Part shown: piece after piece, positions 7,564-15,962 of the stretch
Numbering within the stretch: position 1 is the first letter of the stretch
How the letters are laid out: each line of letters begins with the position of its first letter
Translations under genes and position numbers: made by a program
The notes under the pieces: model-generated
The model's input: the letters and a program-made list of their open reading frames with translations, nothing else
Database searches by the model: none
Told to the model about the DNA's origin: nothing
Assembly (NCBI GenBank): GCA_046498365.1
Contig: JAWOAV010000177.1
Location: 1 to 16,625, forward strand
DNA length: 16,625 nucleotides
Direction of reading: 5' to 3'
DNA from: B1SED10-16 sp046498365
GTDB taxonomy: Bacteria; Desulfobacterota; Desulfobacteria; Desulfobacterales; Desulfosalsimonadaceae

Positions 7564-8475
7564 TCAGATCAGGCCGTTTTCTTCCAGCCATTTGCGTGCC
7601 GCCCTTCCCACGTCTTCGTTGTCCAAATCCACCCGGCCGTTGAGCTTCTGCATCTCCGTGGTGGTCAGTTTTTCACCCAGCGGCTTGAAAATCTCTTCGA
7701 TCTCGGGATATTTTTCCAGCGCATCCTCGCGAATCACCAGGGACGGGTTGTAGGTCGGGAAATAGTTCTTGTCGTCCTCGAGAACGACAAAACCGAACGC
7801 TGCGATCCGGCCGTCGGTGGCAAACCCCATGGAGACATCCACGTTTCCGTCGCGCAGGGCCTGGTAGACCAGACCGGAGTCCATGCGGCGGATCTTGCCG
7901 TAGGGGACCTGGAAGTCGTAAAGCTTCATCAGGGGCTTGAACCCATCCGGGCGCTCCCAAAACTCGGCATTGACGCCGATGGTAAGCTTGTCCGGATTTT
8001 CGTTCATATACGCCGCCAAATCGCTGATGGACTCGATGTCAAGCTTTTCAGCATCGTCCTCTCGCATGAGCAGGGTATACGTATTGTTGAATTCGAGCGG
8101 CTCCAGCCAGACCAGGTCCTTTTTCGCGTCCGCGTCTTTGACCCACTGGTAGACCTTGTCTGCGTCACTCATGACGCTTTGGTCGTCCTGATCGTAGAAC
8201 ACGGTATAGCCGGTGCCGGTATATTCAAAATACATGTCGATCTGCCCATGCTCCAGCGCCTGCCGGGCGACCGAAGAACCGACGCCGGTCTGCATATCGA
8301 CATCGAATCCGTTTTCTTCCAGCAGAATCCGGGCAAAATCGGCCAGGAGATACTGCTCGGTGAAGTTTTTCCCGCCAACGGTGACTTCTTTTTCCGCAGC
8401 AGCGGTGCCGGGAAGAGAAAACATCACCCCCAGCAGCATGATACAAAAAATAGTGAAAAAACGGTTAACTGACAT
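7564..8475 (-). CDS. Osmoprotectant (glycine betaine/choline-type) ABC transporter substrate-binding protein
   Basis: 303 aa. A Sec signal peptide (hydrophobic 6-20, cleavage expected after TAAA at about residue 27) lacks a lipobox Cys at the cleavage site, so the protein should be free in the periplasm. The mature part begins EKEVTVGGKNFTEQYLLADF, followed by GVGSSVARQALEHGQIDMY and FEYTGTGY. These are hallmarks of the ProX/OpuCC/OsmF (YehZ) family, which binds betaine, choline or related quaternary amines between two lobes. The start at 8475 is fixed by an AGGAGGT 4 bases upstream and by the signal peptide; the frame is open far upstream, but that part is out of frame with the permease gene it overlaps. 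It is the last gene of the ABC operon, 53 bases after the permease, and is followed by a strong terminator. The exact ligand cannot be read from sequence. Confidence 0.9.
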   Translation of the reverse strand: MSVNRFFTIFCIMLLGVMFSLPGTAAAEKEVTVGGKNFTEQYLLADFARILLEENGFDVDMQTGVGSSVARQALEHGQIDMYFEYTGTGYTVFYDQDDQSVMSDADKVYQWVKDADAKKDLVWLEPLEFNNTYTLLMREDDAEKLDIESISDLAAYMNENPDKLTIGVNAEFWERPDGFKPLMKLYDFQVPYGKIRRMDSGLVYQALRDGNVDVSMGFATDGRIAAFGFVVLEDDKNYFPTYNPSLVIREDALEKYPEIEEIFKPLGEKLTTTEMQKLNGRVDLDNEDVGRAARKWLEENGLI

Positions 8476-8479
8476 AGTG

Positions 8480-8486
8480 ACCTCCT
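8480..8486 (-). promoter_or_regulatory. Strong Shine-Dalgarno that fixes the binding-protein start
   Basis: AGGAGGT on the minus strand, 4 bases before ATG 8475. The consensus match explains how the last cistron, usually the most abundant ABC component, can be translated at a high level from a shared transcript. Confidence 0.85.
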
Positions 8487-8528
8487 TTATCTGTTTTGGG
8501 TGCTTTACAAATGCTGCGCGGCTCTCCC

Positions 8529-9266
8529 CTATGTGGATTGCTCCATGCGCAAGCCCTTGGGGATGAGCAGCAGCCCCAGGAATTCGCACAAATAATCCGC
8601 CAGCAGGGCCAGCAGAATAGTCGGCACCGCACCGGCGAGGAGCTTGTCGGTTCGCATCAGGTCGATCCCGATAAAAATATGCTCTCCAAGCCCCCCGGCG
8701 CCGATCAGAAAAGCCAGCGCCGCAGTGCCGATGCATATTACCAGGGAAATCCGGAAGCCGGTCAGCATGACCTGCATGGCGTTGGGAAGTTCCACGTGCC
8801 AGAGGATCTGCCGGTTGTTCATGCCCATCCCCTTGGCCGCATCCAGCAGCCAGTTGGGCACGGCGTTGATGCCGGCCAGCGTGTTGCGTGCGATAGGGAG
8901 CACCGAGTAGACGAAAAGAGCGAACAGCGCCGGCTTGAAACCGATCCCCAGGAAACTCATGACAATGGCTATCACGGCCAGAGACGGTATGGTCTGCCCC
9001 AGGCCCACGATATACATGACGATGCCGGCATACGGCTTGAGCTTGGCCCGTGTAAATAAAATCCCCACCGTAACGCCCAGCGCCGTTGCCAGGACCATGG
9101 CAGCGGCCACCATGACGACATGCTGGCGGAGCAGGGTCAGGGTGTAGGTATACTCAAAGGGGTCTGACAGGTAATCGAGGAGACCGGTCCGCTCCATGCC
9201 CACACCGGCCCCGAGCAGCAGCAAAACCATGATCAGACGATATACGCGCATCAAGATGCTATCCAT
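8529..9266 (-). CDS. Osmoprotectant ABC transporter permease (second of two)
   Basis: 245 aa, with several hydrophobic segments expected to form about six membrane helices. The cytoplasmic coupling motif of binding-protein-dependent permeases is clear at about residues 140-165 (LLDAAKGMGMNNRQILWHVELP). IPSLAVIAIVM and GAGGLGEHIFIGI are typical of the OpuCB/OpuCD (YehW/YehY) branch that transports betaine and choline. The start overlaps the end of the upstream permease gene by 8 bases and has GGAGG at good spacing, so the two are translationally coupled and likely form a heterodimer in the inner membrane. Confidence 0.9.
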   Translation of the reverse strand: MDSILMRVYRLIMVLLLLGAGVGMERTGLLDYLSDPFEYTYTLTLLRQHVVMVAAAMVLATALGVTVGILFTRAKLKPYAGIVMYIVGLGQTIPSLAVIAIVMSFLGIGFKPALFALFVYSVLPIARNTLAGINAVPNWLLDAAKGMGMNNRQILWHVELPNAMQVMLTGFRISLVICIGTAALAFLIGAGGLGEHIFIGIDLMRTDKLLAGAVPTILLALLADYLCEFLGLLLIPKGLRMEQST

Positions 9267-9930
9267 GCCTCATCCTCCTGCCTACCTTGATCCCCTTGGG
9301 GGTTACCAGGTATTCCACCCCGGCCATGAAAGCGTCCACGAAAATAGCCAGAACGGAAACCAGTATCGCGCCGGCCAGGATCATGGGCGTGTAGGATCGG
9401 CCGATACCCTGCTGAATCAGCACCCCCAGCCCGCCGGCACCGATATACGCAGCAATGGCGGCAATGCCGATGCTCATGACGGCTGCCGTGCGCAGTCCGG
9501 CGATGATCACCGGGATCGCCAGCGGGATCTCGATTTCGCGCAGCCGCCGCCAACTGCTCATGCCAAGCCCCTTTCCCGCGTCCACCAGCTCCGGGGGAAC
9601 GTTTTTGATCGCCACGTAGGTGTTACGGATGATGGGCAGCTGGCTGTAGAGCACCAGCGCCACGATGGCCGGCACCTTGCCCAGGCCGTGGCCAAAAGGG
9701 GACAAAAGCGGCATCATGATGCCGAAAAGGGCGATGGACGGCGTGGTCATAAAGATATTGGCCGTACCGATCACCTTGTTGGCCAGGTTCTTGTTCCGGG
9801 TGATGGCCACCCCGATGGGCACCCCGATGAGAATGGCAAGGGAGCAGGCGATCCCCACAATCCAGATGTGCTCCAGGGTCAGTGCAAAACACGTGGCGGC
9901 ATTGTTGATTATATAGTTCCAGACATCCAT
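9259..9930 (-). CDS. Osmoprotectant ABC transporter permease (first of two)
   Basis: 223 aa. The membrane protein begins with a short polar segment and then LTLEHIWIVGIACSLAILIGVPIGVAI. It carries the EAA-type coupling loop ELVDAGKGLGMSSWRRLREIEIPLA and IGAGGLGVLIQQG, the same pattern as its neighbour, to which it is a paralogue. The C-terminus is slightly longer and basic (KVGRRMRHG). It lies 12 bases after the ATPase gene and overlaps the next permease by 8 bases. Two different permeases are normal for the OpuC/Osm type of transporter, unlike the single-permease ProU layout. Confidence 0.9.
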   Translation of the reverse strand: MDVWNYIINNAATCFALTLEHIWIVGIACSLAILIGVPIGVAITRNKNLANKVIGTANIFMTTPSIALFGIMMPLLSPFGHGLGKVPAIVALVLYSQLPIIRNTYVAIKNVPPELVDAGKGLGMSSWRRLREIEIPLAIPVIIAGLRTAAVMSIGIAAIAAYIGAGGLGVLIQQGIGRSYTPMILAGAILVSVLAIFVDAFMAGVEYLVTPKGIKVGRRMRHG

Positions 9931-9942
9931 GACGGCTCCGCT

Positions 9943-11091
9943 TTACTTGGGTTTTTCCTCTGTTGTCTTCTCATCCTCCCCGGAATATATCTCCAGAATC
10001 CGTTTCTGGATCTGGTCATAGGTCACGGTGCCCGCAAAATTTCCGTCTCCGTCCATCACCGCCAGCACCCGCATGTCATGCATGAGCATAAAGGACATGA
10101 CGTCCTTCAGGGCCATATCCGCATCCACTTTCACGGGGTACGGCACGGCCAGGTCCGCCACGGAAGCGCTTTCGTGCTTCAACTGCCGGGGATGCACATA
10201 CCCCAATGCCTTGCCGCGTTTGAGCACCACCAGGTGACGGAAACGTTTTTCCTCCAGGAATTTGAGCGCATCGCCGGCCATGGTATCGTGTTTCACGACA
10301 TTGGGCGGATTTCTGTCCATGACCTCTTCCACATGGATCAGCCCCAGCACCTTGAGCGCACGGTCCGCCCCGACAAAATCGGCGATATACTGGTTTTTGG
10401 GCTGTGCCAGCATGATTTCCGGCTCATCGTACTGCACCAGTTTTCCGTCCTGGAATATGGCGATCCTGTCCCCCATCTTGATGGCTTCGTGGATATCATG
10501 GGTGACAAAGGCGATGGTCTTTTTCAGCTTGCGCTGGAGGCGCAAGAACTCGTTCTGGATCTCTTCCCGGTTGATGGGGTCGATGGCGCCGAAGGGCTCG
10601 TCCATGAGCAGGATCTCGGGGTCGGCCGCCAGACAACGGGCCACGCCGATCCGCTGCTGCTGTCCGCCGGAGAGCTCGGCCGGAAAACGGTCCCGAAACG
10701 AGGAGGGCTCCAGCTGAACCATGGACAGAAGTTCGTCGACCCGCTCCTGTATCCGCTTTTTCTCCCAGCCCAGCAGCCGGGGTACGGTGGAAATGTTGTC
10801 CGCGATGGTCTTGTTGGGGAAAAGGCCGATCTGCTGGATGGCATACCCCATGGACTGCCGGAGCTTGACCGGGTCCGCGCTCATGGCATCCTGCCCGTTG
10901 ACGGTTATGGACCCCCGGGTCAGTGTGAGCAGGCGGTTGGTGAGCCGCAGAAGGGTCGTTTTGCCGCACCCGGAGGGGCCCAGAAAAATCACCAGGTTTC
11001 CCTTCTCGATTTCAAAGGAGACATCTTGCAGGGCGGTAACCGCGTCCGCCCCGCCGCCGAAAATTTTCGTGACATCTTCATAGGTGATCAT
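9943..11091 (-). CDS. Osmoprotectant ABC transporter ATPase with C-terminal CBS pair
   Basis: 382 aa. The nucleotide-binding domain is complete: Walker A GPSGCGKT (38-45), Q-loop at 86-87 (YAIQQIGLFP), signature LSGGQQ (140-145), Walker B ILLMDE (160-165) and H-loop His198 (VTHD). From about 255 two CBS modules follow (EEVMDRNPPNVV..., then VPYPVKVDADMALKDVMSFM...). These are found in ProV/OpuAA/OpuCA ATPases and, in OpuA, sense ionic strength and so gate transport. The tail is acidic and lysine-rich (GEDEKTTEEKPK); such charged tails are also seen in osmosensing relatives. GGAGGT lies 9 bases before ATG 11091. It is first in the operon, so the promoter must lie in or beyond the repeat-bearing region above. 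Confidence 0.93.
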   Translation of the reverse strand: MITYEDVTKIFGGGADAVTALQDVSFEIEKGNLVIFLGPSGCGKTTLLRLTNRLLTLTRGSITVNGQDAMSADPVKLRQSMGYAIQQIGLFPNKTIADNISTVPRLLGWEKKRIQERVDELLSMVQLEPSSFRDRFPAELSGGQQQRIGVARCLAADPEILLMDEPFGAIDPINREEIQNEFLRLQRKLKKTIAFVTHDIHEAIKMGDRIAIFQDGKLVQYDEPEIMLAQPKNQYIADFVGADRALKVLGLIHVEEVMDRNPPNVVKHDTMAGDALKFLEEKRFRHLVVLKRGKALGYVHPRQLKHESASVADLAVPYPVKVDADMALKDVMSFMLMHDMRVLAVMDGDGNFAGTVTYDQIQKRILEIYSGEDEKTTEEKPK

Positions 11092-11132
11092 AGGTCTGCG
11101 ACCTCCGGGTTTGTATTTTTCCCTTCATCATT

Positions 11133-11283
11133 GACGGCTTCGCAAAAAGTCCAATATCTGCGTTGCGTACAATCTTTGAAGAATCTCACGTACGGCGAAG
11201 TACGCTCAATTCTTCAAAAATTGCACGCGCCTTGATCTTGAACTTTTTTCAAAGCCGTCTGATCGCGACTTTACGAAGCCATC
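11133..11283. repeat. Long palindromic (MITE/REP-type) intergenic repeat
   Basis: GACGGCTTCGCAAAAAGT at 11133 is answered by the inverse at 11238-11259, with 19 of 22 bases matching. The interior is also one imperfect hairpin: TGAAGAAT...ATTCTTCA around GTAC...GTAC, and GCGTTGCGTACAAT against ATTGCACGCGC. A further inverse of the outer arm (ACTTTACGAAGCCATC) closes the element at 11283. No transposase is encoded. The pattern agrees with a dispersed repeat that I recall from several sulfate-reducing Deltaproteobacteria; that is memory, not a search. Its right end is 2 bases from the stop codon of the broken acyl-CoA dehydrogenase gene. Confidence 0.8.
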
Positions 11284-11284
11284 A

Positions 11285-12085
11285 TCATTGATTAACCCGT
11301 AAAAATTCGTTTTCACCCCCGGCGAAATCACCGATACTGGTCCTCTCGAAGTTCATGGTCATCAGGCTGACGTACCAGCCCCTGTTCTCTTCGCCGACCA
11401 TGTTCCGCGCCGGAACCCGGACATCATCGAAATAGACCTCGTTTAAATGATGGGAGCCATCCATGGTGATAAGCGGCATAATGGTTATGCCGGGCGTCTT
11501 CATATCCAGCAGGAAAAACGAGAGTCCCCGGTGGCGCTTCTCTTCCGGATTGGTTCGGGCCAGAAGGAAACACCAGTGTGCCCTGTGGGCGTTGCTTGTC
11601 CATGTCTTCTGTCCGTTTATGACGTATTCATCACCCTCACGGCGCGCCCTCGTGGTCAGCGAAGCCAGGTCCGAACCCGCATTGGGTTCACTCCAGCCCT
11701 GGCACCAGAATCTCTCTCCGCGCGCTATGTAAGGAAGGTGTTCCTGCCTCTGTTCTTCACTGCCCGCGGCCAGCAGGGTCGGCGCCAGCATGCACACGCC
11801 CTGTACGTCTACCCCGTGCGCCCGGTGATAGCCCCTGACCTCGTTAAAGAGGACTTGTTCGATAATGGATGCGTCTCTTCCACCGTATTCAGCCGGCCAT
11901 GCCATCGAAAGCCATCCCCTCCTACCCATTTCAACAGCCAGGTGACGGTGGAAGGCGAAAGGCTCATCCCGGTCATATACGTTCTCTCCCGCGGACATTG
12001 GCGGCGCCTGTTTCATCTCCTCCCGGAAGAAGTCCTCGAACTCCTGCCTTAGGGCCTCCTGTTCCGGAGTGAGCCTGAATTCCAC
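11285..12085 (-). pseudogene. Acyl-CoA dehydrogenase, truncated at its 3' end
   Basis: 266 aa remain of a family usually about 380-400 long. The N-terminal helical domain (about 1-120) and the β middle domain (about 125-230) are intact. They include the flavin-contacting CQGWSEPNAGSDLASL (128-143), INGQKTWTSNAH (156-167) and the substrate-side GLSFFLLD. The C-terminal helical domain stops after about 30 residues (NFERTSIGDFAGG, then FLRVNQ and stop). The domain that completes the FAD site, the tetramer interface and usually the catalytic base is therefore missing. The stop codon sits at the edge of the palindromic repeat, and no C-terminal piece is seen on its other side, so a deletion or recombination is likelier than a clean insertion. 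The start is GTG 12085, with AGAGGT 8 bases upstream. Family members oxidise acyl-CoA thioesters at Cα-Cβ; this one is probably dead. Confidence 0.8.
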
Positions 12086-12239
12086 TATGCTTTACCTCTC
12101 ATTTGTGTACCCTTGAAAACTGAAACCAATACTTAAGGAAACCCTGACCGTCCCCTTATAATTACCCGAGAGCGGTGAATTTGATGTCCGGGTTGCTGGC
12201 TATCTGCCATGGCTTGAAAAACTCCGGTCTGATACCTCA

Positions 12240-12345
12240 GGAACCTCTGATCGACCCCGAAAACCCCCCAATCATGGGGAACTTTTAAAGCTGGGGGGCA
12301 CCCCCAGCCCCCCGAAGTCACCTCTTACTGAAGAGGTTCCCTTAA
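12240..12345. repeat. Composite hairpin-rich intergenic element
   Basis: GGAACCTCT at 12240-12248 and AGAGGTTCC at 12332-12340 are perfect inverted ends. Between them lie two more hairpins, CCCCA/TGGGG (12266-12279) and CTGGGGG/CCCCCAG with loop GCA (12291-12307). A fourth stem, CCTCTT/AAGAGG, overlaps the right end. The segment 12313-12345 recurs in degenerate form at 15963-15994, so this is a dispersed element of this half of the window. The rest of the gap (12086-12239 and 12346-12487) shows no gene and no other clear structure. Confidence 0.65.
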
Positions 12346-12487
12346 TACTCCAACCCAGACAAGCGCTACTGTAACCGTACTCCGCGTGCCCAATCAGGTC
12401 AATCCGTAGGACTACGGAAAGGACCCGACACCATGGAAAATATGTTTGGATACATACCGGGTCACACACACTTATGCAGCCGGGCAC

Positions 12488-12507
12488 TGATCAGGTGGCC
12501 CTGATCA
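12488..12507 (-). terminator. Hairpin overlapping the stop codon of the transglutaminase-like gene
   Basis: TGATCAGG/CCTGATCA is a perfect 8-bp stem with a 4-base loop. On the minus strand it begins with the TGA stop codon itself. There is no T tract after it, so Rho-independent termination is doubtful; it may instead protect the 3' end of the message. Confidence 0.3.
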
Positions 12508-13113
12508 TCCCTCCTCAAAACCGCGCGTCAGCGCTTCCATCAGGCGGTGAGGTTCAACATCATCCAGGTAGTGGCACCGCTCATTCAGGTATTCGATGAA
12601 GGGTCTGCCATCCTGATCCAGAGGGGAGAACATGGCATCCGTTCTGCCGTTGAACTCAACCGGCGTCAACCGGTTCTGCCGGCACATCGCCAGATCAAAG
12701 GCGGGTGTCACCTTGAGCCATTTCCCTTCAATATAGAGTTCGGCGAAGCCGTGAAGCCGGATGACATTACCGCCCATGAGTTCCACAACTTTTGGCGGAA
12801 GGCGGTGGTTGCGGATATCAGCGAAACCGAGCGCGCCGGGTATGTCCACAGCCCGCCCCAGGGCGACCAACAGTATCGCTTTAGGTATGCAGAAGCCCTC
12901 TTTCACACTGAGGGTGTGACTGGCTTTGAACATGAGGGGTGGGGGTACGGATGGGGGATAGAAGTTGTACCGGATACCATCCCGAACAGCGTAGAAAAGT
13001 CGAATGGCACATTCAACACGGTCTTCGATACCTTCGGTCAGTTCCCGCGCCTTCGATTTTACATCGGGGTGGTCCGAATCGATAACCGGTGAAGACCTCA
13101 GATAACGCTTCAT
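12505..13113 (-). CDS. Transglutaminase-like superfamily protein (Cys-His-Asp type)
   Basis: 202 aa. The papain-like transglutaminase core is visible: Cys75 in KEGFCIPKAILLVALGRA at the head of a helix, His121 in HGFAELYIEGKW, and Asp140 in VTPAFD. These are the three catalytic positions in the right order and spacing. Members act as proteases, transglutaminases or peptide/amide hydrolases, and the substrate cannot be read from sequence. No signal peptide, so cytoplasmic. It begins 16 bases after the Fe-S subunit gene, with AGGAG about 12 bases before ATG 13113, so it is cotranscribed with the molybdoenzyme. Such a small stand-alone transglutaminase fold next to a molybdoenzyme suggests a maturation or accessory role, but that is inference. 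The C-terminus is short and acidic, with no extra domain. Confidence 0.78.
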   Translation of the reverse strand: MKRYLRSSPVIDSDHPDVKSKARELTEGIEDRVECAIRLFYAVRDGIRYNFYPPSVPPPLMFKASHTLSVKEGFCIPKAILLVALGRAVDIPGALGFADIRNHRLPPKVVELMGGNVIRLHGFAELYIEGKWLKVTPAFDLAMCRQNRLTPVEFNGRTDAMFSPLDQDGRPFIEYLNERCHYLDDVEPHRLMEALTRGFEEG

Positions 13114-13129
13114 CTCCGAGCTTCTCTCC

Positions 13130-13690
13130 TTATGAAGTTGATCTCAGTACAATGGAAGGTTCGGTTTCGGCCGAGTATTCAAATCCGGCAGCGACTACCT
13201 TATTCCCATAACTGGCTCTAAGCGTATCCAGTTCCCCGGCATCCAGAGCTCGCACGGGGCAGGCCGTGACGCAGACCGGCAGTTTGCCCTGCAGCCACCT
13301 TTCAAGGCAGAAATCGCATTTCTGCATCTTCGCGTTGGATTCAGGCCCGAAACGCGGCGCTCCATACGGACAAACTGTCTGACACATTGCCCCGCACTCA
13401 TCGCTGCCTGTACATTCGTTCCTGTCTACATAGACGATGCCGTCCTCCGTCCTTTTATGTATAGCCCCTGCCGGACAGGCTTCTACACAAGGCGCATTTA
13501 TACAATGAAGGCAGGACATCGCCAGATAAGCAACTGACGGGTCAGGATACTTACCCCACTCCAGTTCCACCACCCATCTCCAGTTGGCCGGCTCTGAGCC
13601 AAGCGAAAGTTCGTTCCAGTCCTTACATGCGATGGTACAGGTATCACACCCGGTGCAGCGCGTCTGATCGAAGTAGAATCCCAGTTGCAT
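13130..13690 (-). CDS. DmsB-like four [4Fe-4S] electron-transfer subunit
   Basis: 186 aa with sixteen cysteines in four groups: Cys12/15/18/22, Cys60/63/68/72, Cys93/99/103/107 and Cys125/128/140/144. This is the DmsB/PhsB/FdnH-type ferredoxin that wires electrons to or from a bis-MGD catalytic subunit. The third group is CTGSDECGAMCQTVC, with the wider first gap common in DmsB-like proteins. I start at ATG 13690 because GGAGGAGGG lies 5 bases upstream and MQLGFYFDQTRCTGC is the family's usual beginning; the frame stays open upstream inside the molybdopterin gene. Only one base separates it from the catalytic gene's stop. There is no C-terminal membrane helix, so membrane attachment would need another subunit, and none is encoded nearby. 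Confidence 0.92.
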   Translation of the reverse strand: MQLGFYFDQTRCTGCDTCTIACKDWNELSLGSEPANWRWVVELEWGKYPDPSVAYLAMSCLHCINAPCVEACPAGAIHKRTEDGIVYVDRNECTGSDECGAMCQTVCPYGAPRFGPESNAKMQKCDFCLERWLQGKLPVCVTACPVRALDAGELDTLRASYGNKVVAAGFEYSAETEPSIVLRSTS

Positions 13691-13691
13691 G

Positions 13692-15911
13692 TTATCCCTC
13701 CTCCACGAACCTCTCAACCTGGACCAGAGCTGTGTTGAAAGGGAAAGCGCCTCCCGGTGAATAATCATCGCGGGTCAGCACATTGGGACTACCGGCACGG
13801 TCCCGGCCACTGGCGTCCGGGGAATACCAGGCGCCCTGTCCCAGTGAGACAACGCCGGGCATAATGCGCTCCGTAACCCCGGCGCGTATTATCGTTTCAC
13901 CACGGTCATTGAATACCCTGACATCTTCCCCATCGCTAATCCCCCGCTCCTCAGCGTCTGTCGCGTTGATCCAGAGGCTCTGCGGCTCGACATCTTTCAG
14001 CCAGGGATTGTTATCGAAACAGGAATGCGCCCTGGTCTTATGATGGATGGTTATTAACTGCAGAGGAAACCGCCGGGTCAGTTCGTCCCCGGGTCCTTCC
14101 CAGGCAGGCACGTAGCTGGGGAAAGGCGGCAGCTCCGGGTTCCCCAGTTCATTTACAGGATCGGAATATATCTCGATCTTCCCCGAAAGGGTGGGAAATG
14201 GCTCCTTCCCCTCACCCTTTACCTGTTGTTTAAAGGCGACGGTGGGTCCTGGCCGCTGGATCTTGTGAACTCCATCCTGTTTGAATTTCTCCCAGTCCGG
14301 AATCTCGGGAATTACATCCTCGGCGCTCTCAACCAGTTGCCGGACGGCTTCCCCCTCCGATGTTTCGAACAGCGGGTTTTCCACCCCCAGCCGCTTTGCC
14401 AGATCTTTGCATATGTCGAAATCCGATCTGGCCTCGCCCGGCGGTTCGACGGCTTTGTTCTGATAAAGGAAATATGAACCTCCCAGCCAGGGGCGCGTGA
14501 AATCGTTTCTCTCCCACACAGTGGTCACCGGCAGGAGAATATCAGCGAACCTTGCCGTGGGGGTCATGAACTGCTCGTGCACCACGATGAAGTCCAGTTT
14601 CCTGAGCGCCCTGGTGCCTTTATTGATATTGGGGTATTGATTCAGCGGATTGTTGAAGGCTATATAGGCCATCCTGTAGTCTTCCGGATAGCCGCCGGCT
14701 TTTCCCTCGAGAATGGCATCCCATAGGCGGCAGGCATGGGGTTGCTTTGACAGCCTGCCGGGAACATTGAGCTGCCTGATTCGCTCGTGGCGCGGACCGC
14801 CCTCAAAATACTTCGCGAAACCGATGGGCACCATGGGACCTACCAGCGGACGGTCAAATCCACCCGCCCCACCCCCACTGACCCCCACGTTGCCGGTCAT
14901 CGCCGCCAGAGTGGCCGCCGCCCTGTGGAACTGCTCACCGAAGGCGGTGCGGCCCGGCGCAAAACCGGGAAGCAGGGCAGCCGGCTTGATGGTGGCATAC
15001 TTACGGGCCAGTTCGGCTATCCTGGAACCAGGTACGCCCGTTATCTCCTCAGCCCAGTCCGGAGTCTTTGCCACCCCGTCCAGACCGCCCAGAACGTAAT
15101 CCCTGTATCTATCAAAGCCAACCGTATGTCTGGCCAGAAAGTCGGCATTGTGGAGACCTTCCTTAATCATCACGTACGCCATCGCTGCCATCATAGCCGA
15201 ATCAGTACCAGGCCTGACGGGTATCCACTCATCGGCCAGAACCGCGGCAGTATTTGTGTAACGGGGATCGATGACGACTATTTTCGCGCCGGTCTCCCTC
15301 GCCTTAATAAGATAGTAGCTGGTGTTGGTGCCGAATATGGAAGTGGCGGGATTCGCGCCCCAGACCAGAATCAGTTTCGAATTCACAAGATCGTCGCGGG
15401 TGTTGCCGCAGAATAGGGTCCCGTAGGTCGCTCTGGCGGCGAAAACCGAGCCTTCAGCCGAATCATCACCCCAGGCCGAGGTATAGCCGCCAAAGCTACG
15501 TAGTAGCTGTCTTACGGTCAGATTACCGGTATGAAGGCTGCCTATACCACCCGAAAGGGTCAGCGCCAGAATGGCCTTTGGACCGTGATTCTCCTTTATG
15601 CGTGTCAGTTCGCCGGCTATGCTGTCAAGGGCTTCGTCCCAGGAAATGCGCTCGAACCTCCCCTCACCCCGCTCGCCAACCCTCCTCTGAGGATAGAGCA
15701 ACCGATCCGGCGACTGCACCTGCTTGCGCATGGCACGGCCCCTGAGACAGGCTCGAATCTGGGGCTCCTCCCCCTCATCACTCTCAACCCGGACCGCCTT
15801 GCCATCCTTTACATGGATCTTCAGAACGCATCGGCCACCGCAATCGTAGCATCCGCCTGAGTTGACGATCTTTATCCCTCCCTCAACCGGACCTTGCCGT
15901 TCTTCCACCAT
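13692..15911 (-). CDS. DMSO-reductase-family molybdopterin (bis-MGD) oxidoreductase, catalytic subunit
   Basis: 739 aa. The N-terminal [4Fe-4S] ligands Cys21, Cys24, Cys28 and Cys55 are all present (CYDCGGRC ... ACLRGR). Family motifs follow in order: RISWDEALDSIA (88-99), the guanine-dinucleotide region LILVWGANPATS, VVIDPRYTNTA, and the C-terminal molybdopterin-dinucleotide domain (LQLITIHHKTRAHSCFDNNPWL ... WINATDAEERGI ... GQGAWYSP). The GDDSAEGS stretch (148-155) is where DmsA-like enzymes place the Mo ligand, so a serine ligand (Ser151 or Ser155) is inferred. There is no twin-arginine signal, so unlike DmsA, TorA or PhsA it should work in the cytoplasm. GGAGGTGAT precedes ATG 15911. The substrate (S- or N-oxide, polysulfide, a hydroxylated aromatic or other) cannot be assigned. 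Confidence 0.9.
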   Translation of the reverse strand: MVEERQGPVEGGIKIVNSGGCYDCGGRCVLKIHVKDGKAVRVESDEGEEPQIRACLRGRAMRKQVQSPDRLLYPQRRVGERGEGRFERISWDEALDSIAGELTRIKENHGPKAILALTLSGGIGSLHTGNLTVRQLLRSFGGYTSAWGDDSAEGSVFAARATYGTLFCGNTRDDLVNSKLILVWGANPATSIFGTNTSYYLIKARETGAKIVVIDPRYTNTAAVLADEWIPVRPGTDSAMMAAMAYVMIKEGLHNADFLARHTVGFDRYRDYVLGGLDGVAKTPDWAEEITGVPGSRIAELARKYATIKPAALLPGFAPGRTAFGEQFHRAAATLAAMTGNVGVSGGGAGGFDRPLVGPMVPIGFAKYFEGGPRHERIRQLNVPGRLSKQPHACRLWDAILEGKAGGYPEDYRMAYIAFNNPLNQYPNINKGTRALRKLDFIVVHEQFMTPTARFADILLPVTTVWERNDFTRPWLGGSYFLYQNKAVEPPGEARSDFDICKDLAKRLGVENPLFETSEGEAVRQLVESAEDVIPEIPDWEKFKQDGVHKIQRPGPTVAFKQQVKGEGKEPFPTLSGKIEIYSDPVNELGNPELPPFPSYVPAWEGPGDELTRRFPLQLITIHHKTRAHSCFDNNPWLKDVEPQSLWINATDAEERGISDGEDVRVFNDRGETIIRAGVTERIMPGVVSLGQGAWYSPDASGRDRAGSPNVLTRDDYSPGGAFPFNTALVQVERFVEEG

Positions 15912-15962
15912 TTATCACCTCCAGTCGAACACATCCTGAACCGCTAACTCTACGAGTCCCCG

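Noticed and set aside
9196..11235. Long plus-strand open frame (679 codons) opposite the ABC operon
   Set aside because: It is antisense to four well-supported transporter genes. Its translation is rich in His, Gly, Gln and Asp with no domain pattern, as expected from GC-rich codons read backwards.
12133..12487. Small minus-strand open frames (62 and 71 codons) in the gap after the transglutaminase-like gene
   Set aside because: They run through the hairpin repeats, lack ribosome binding sites and overlap each other in different frames.
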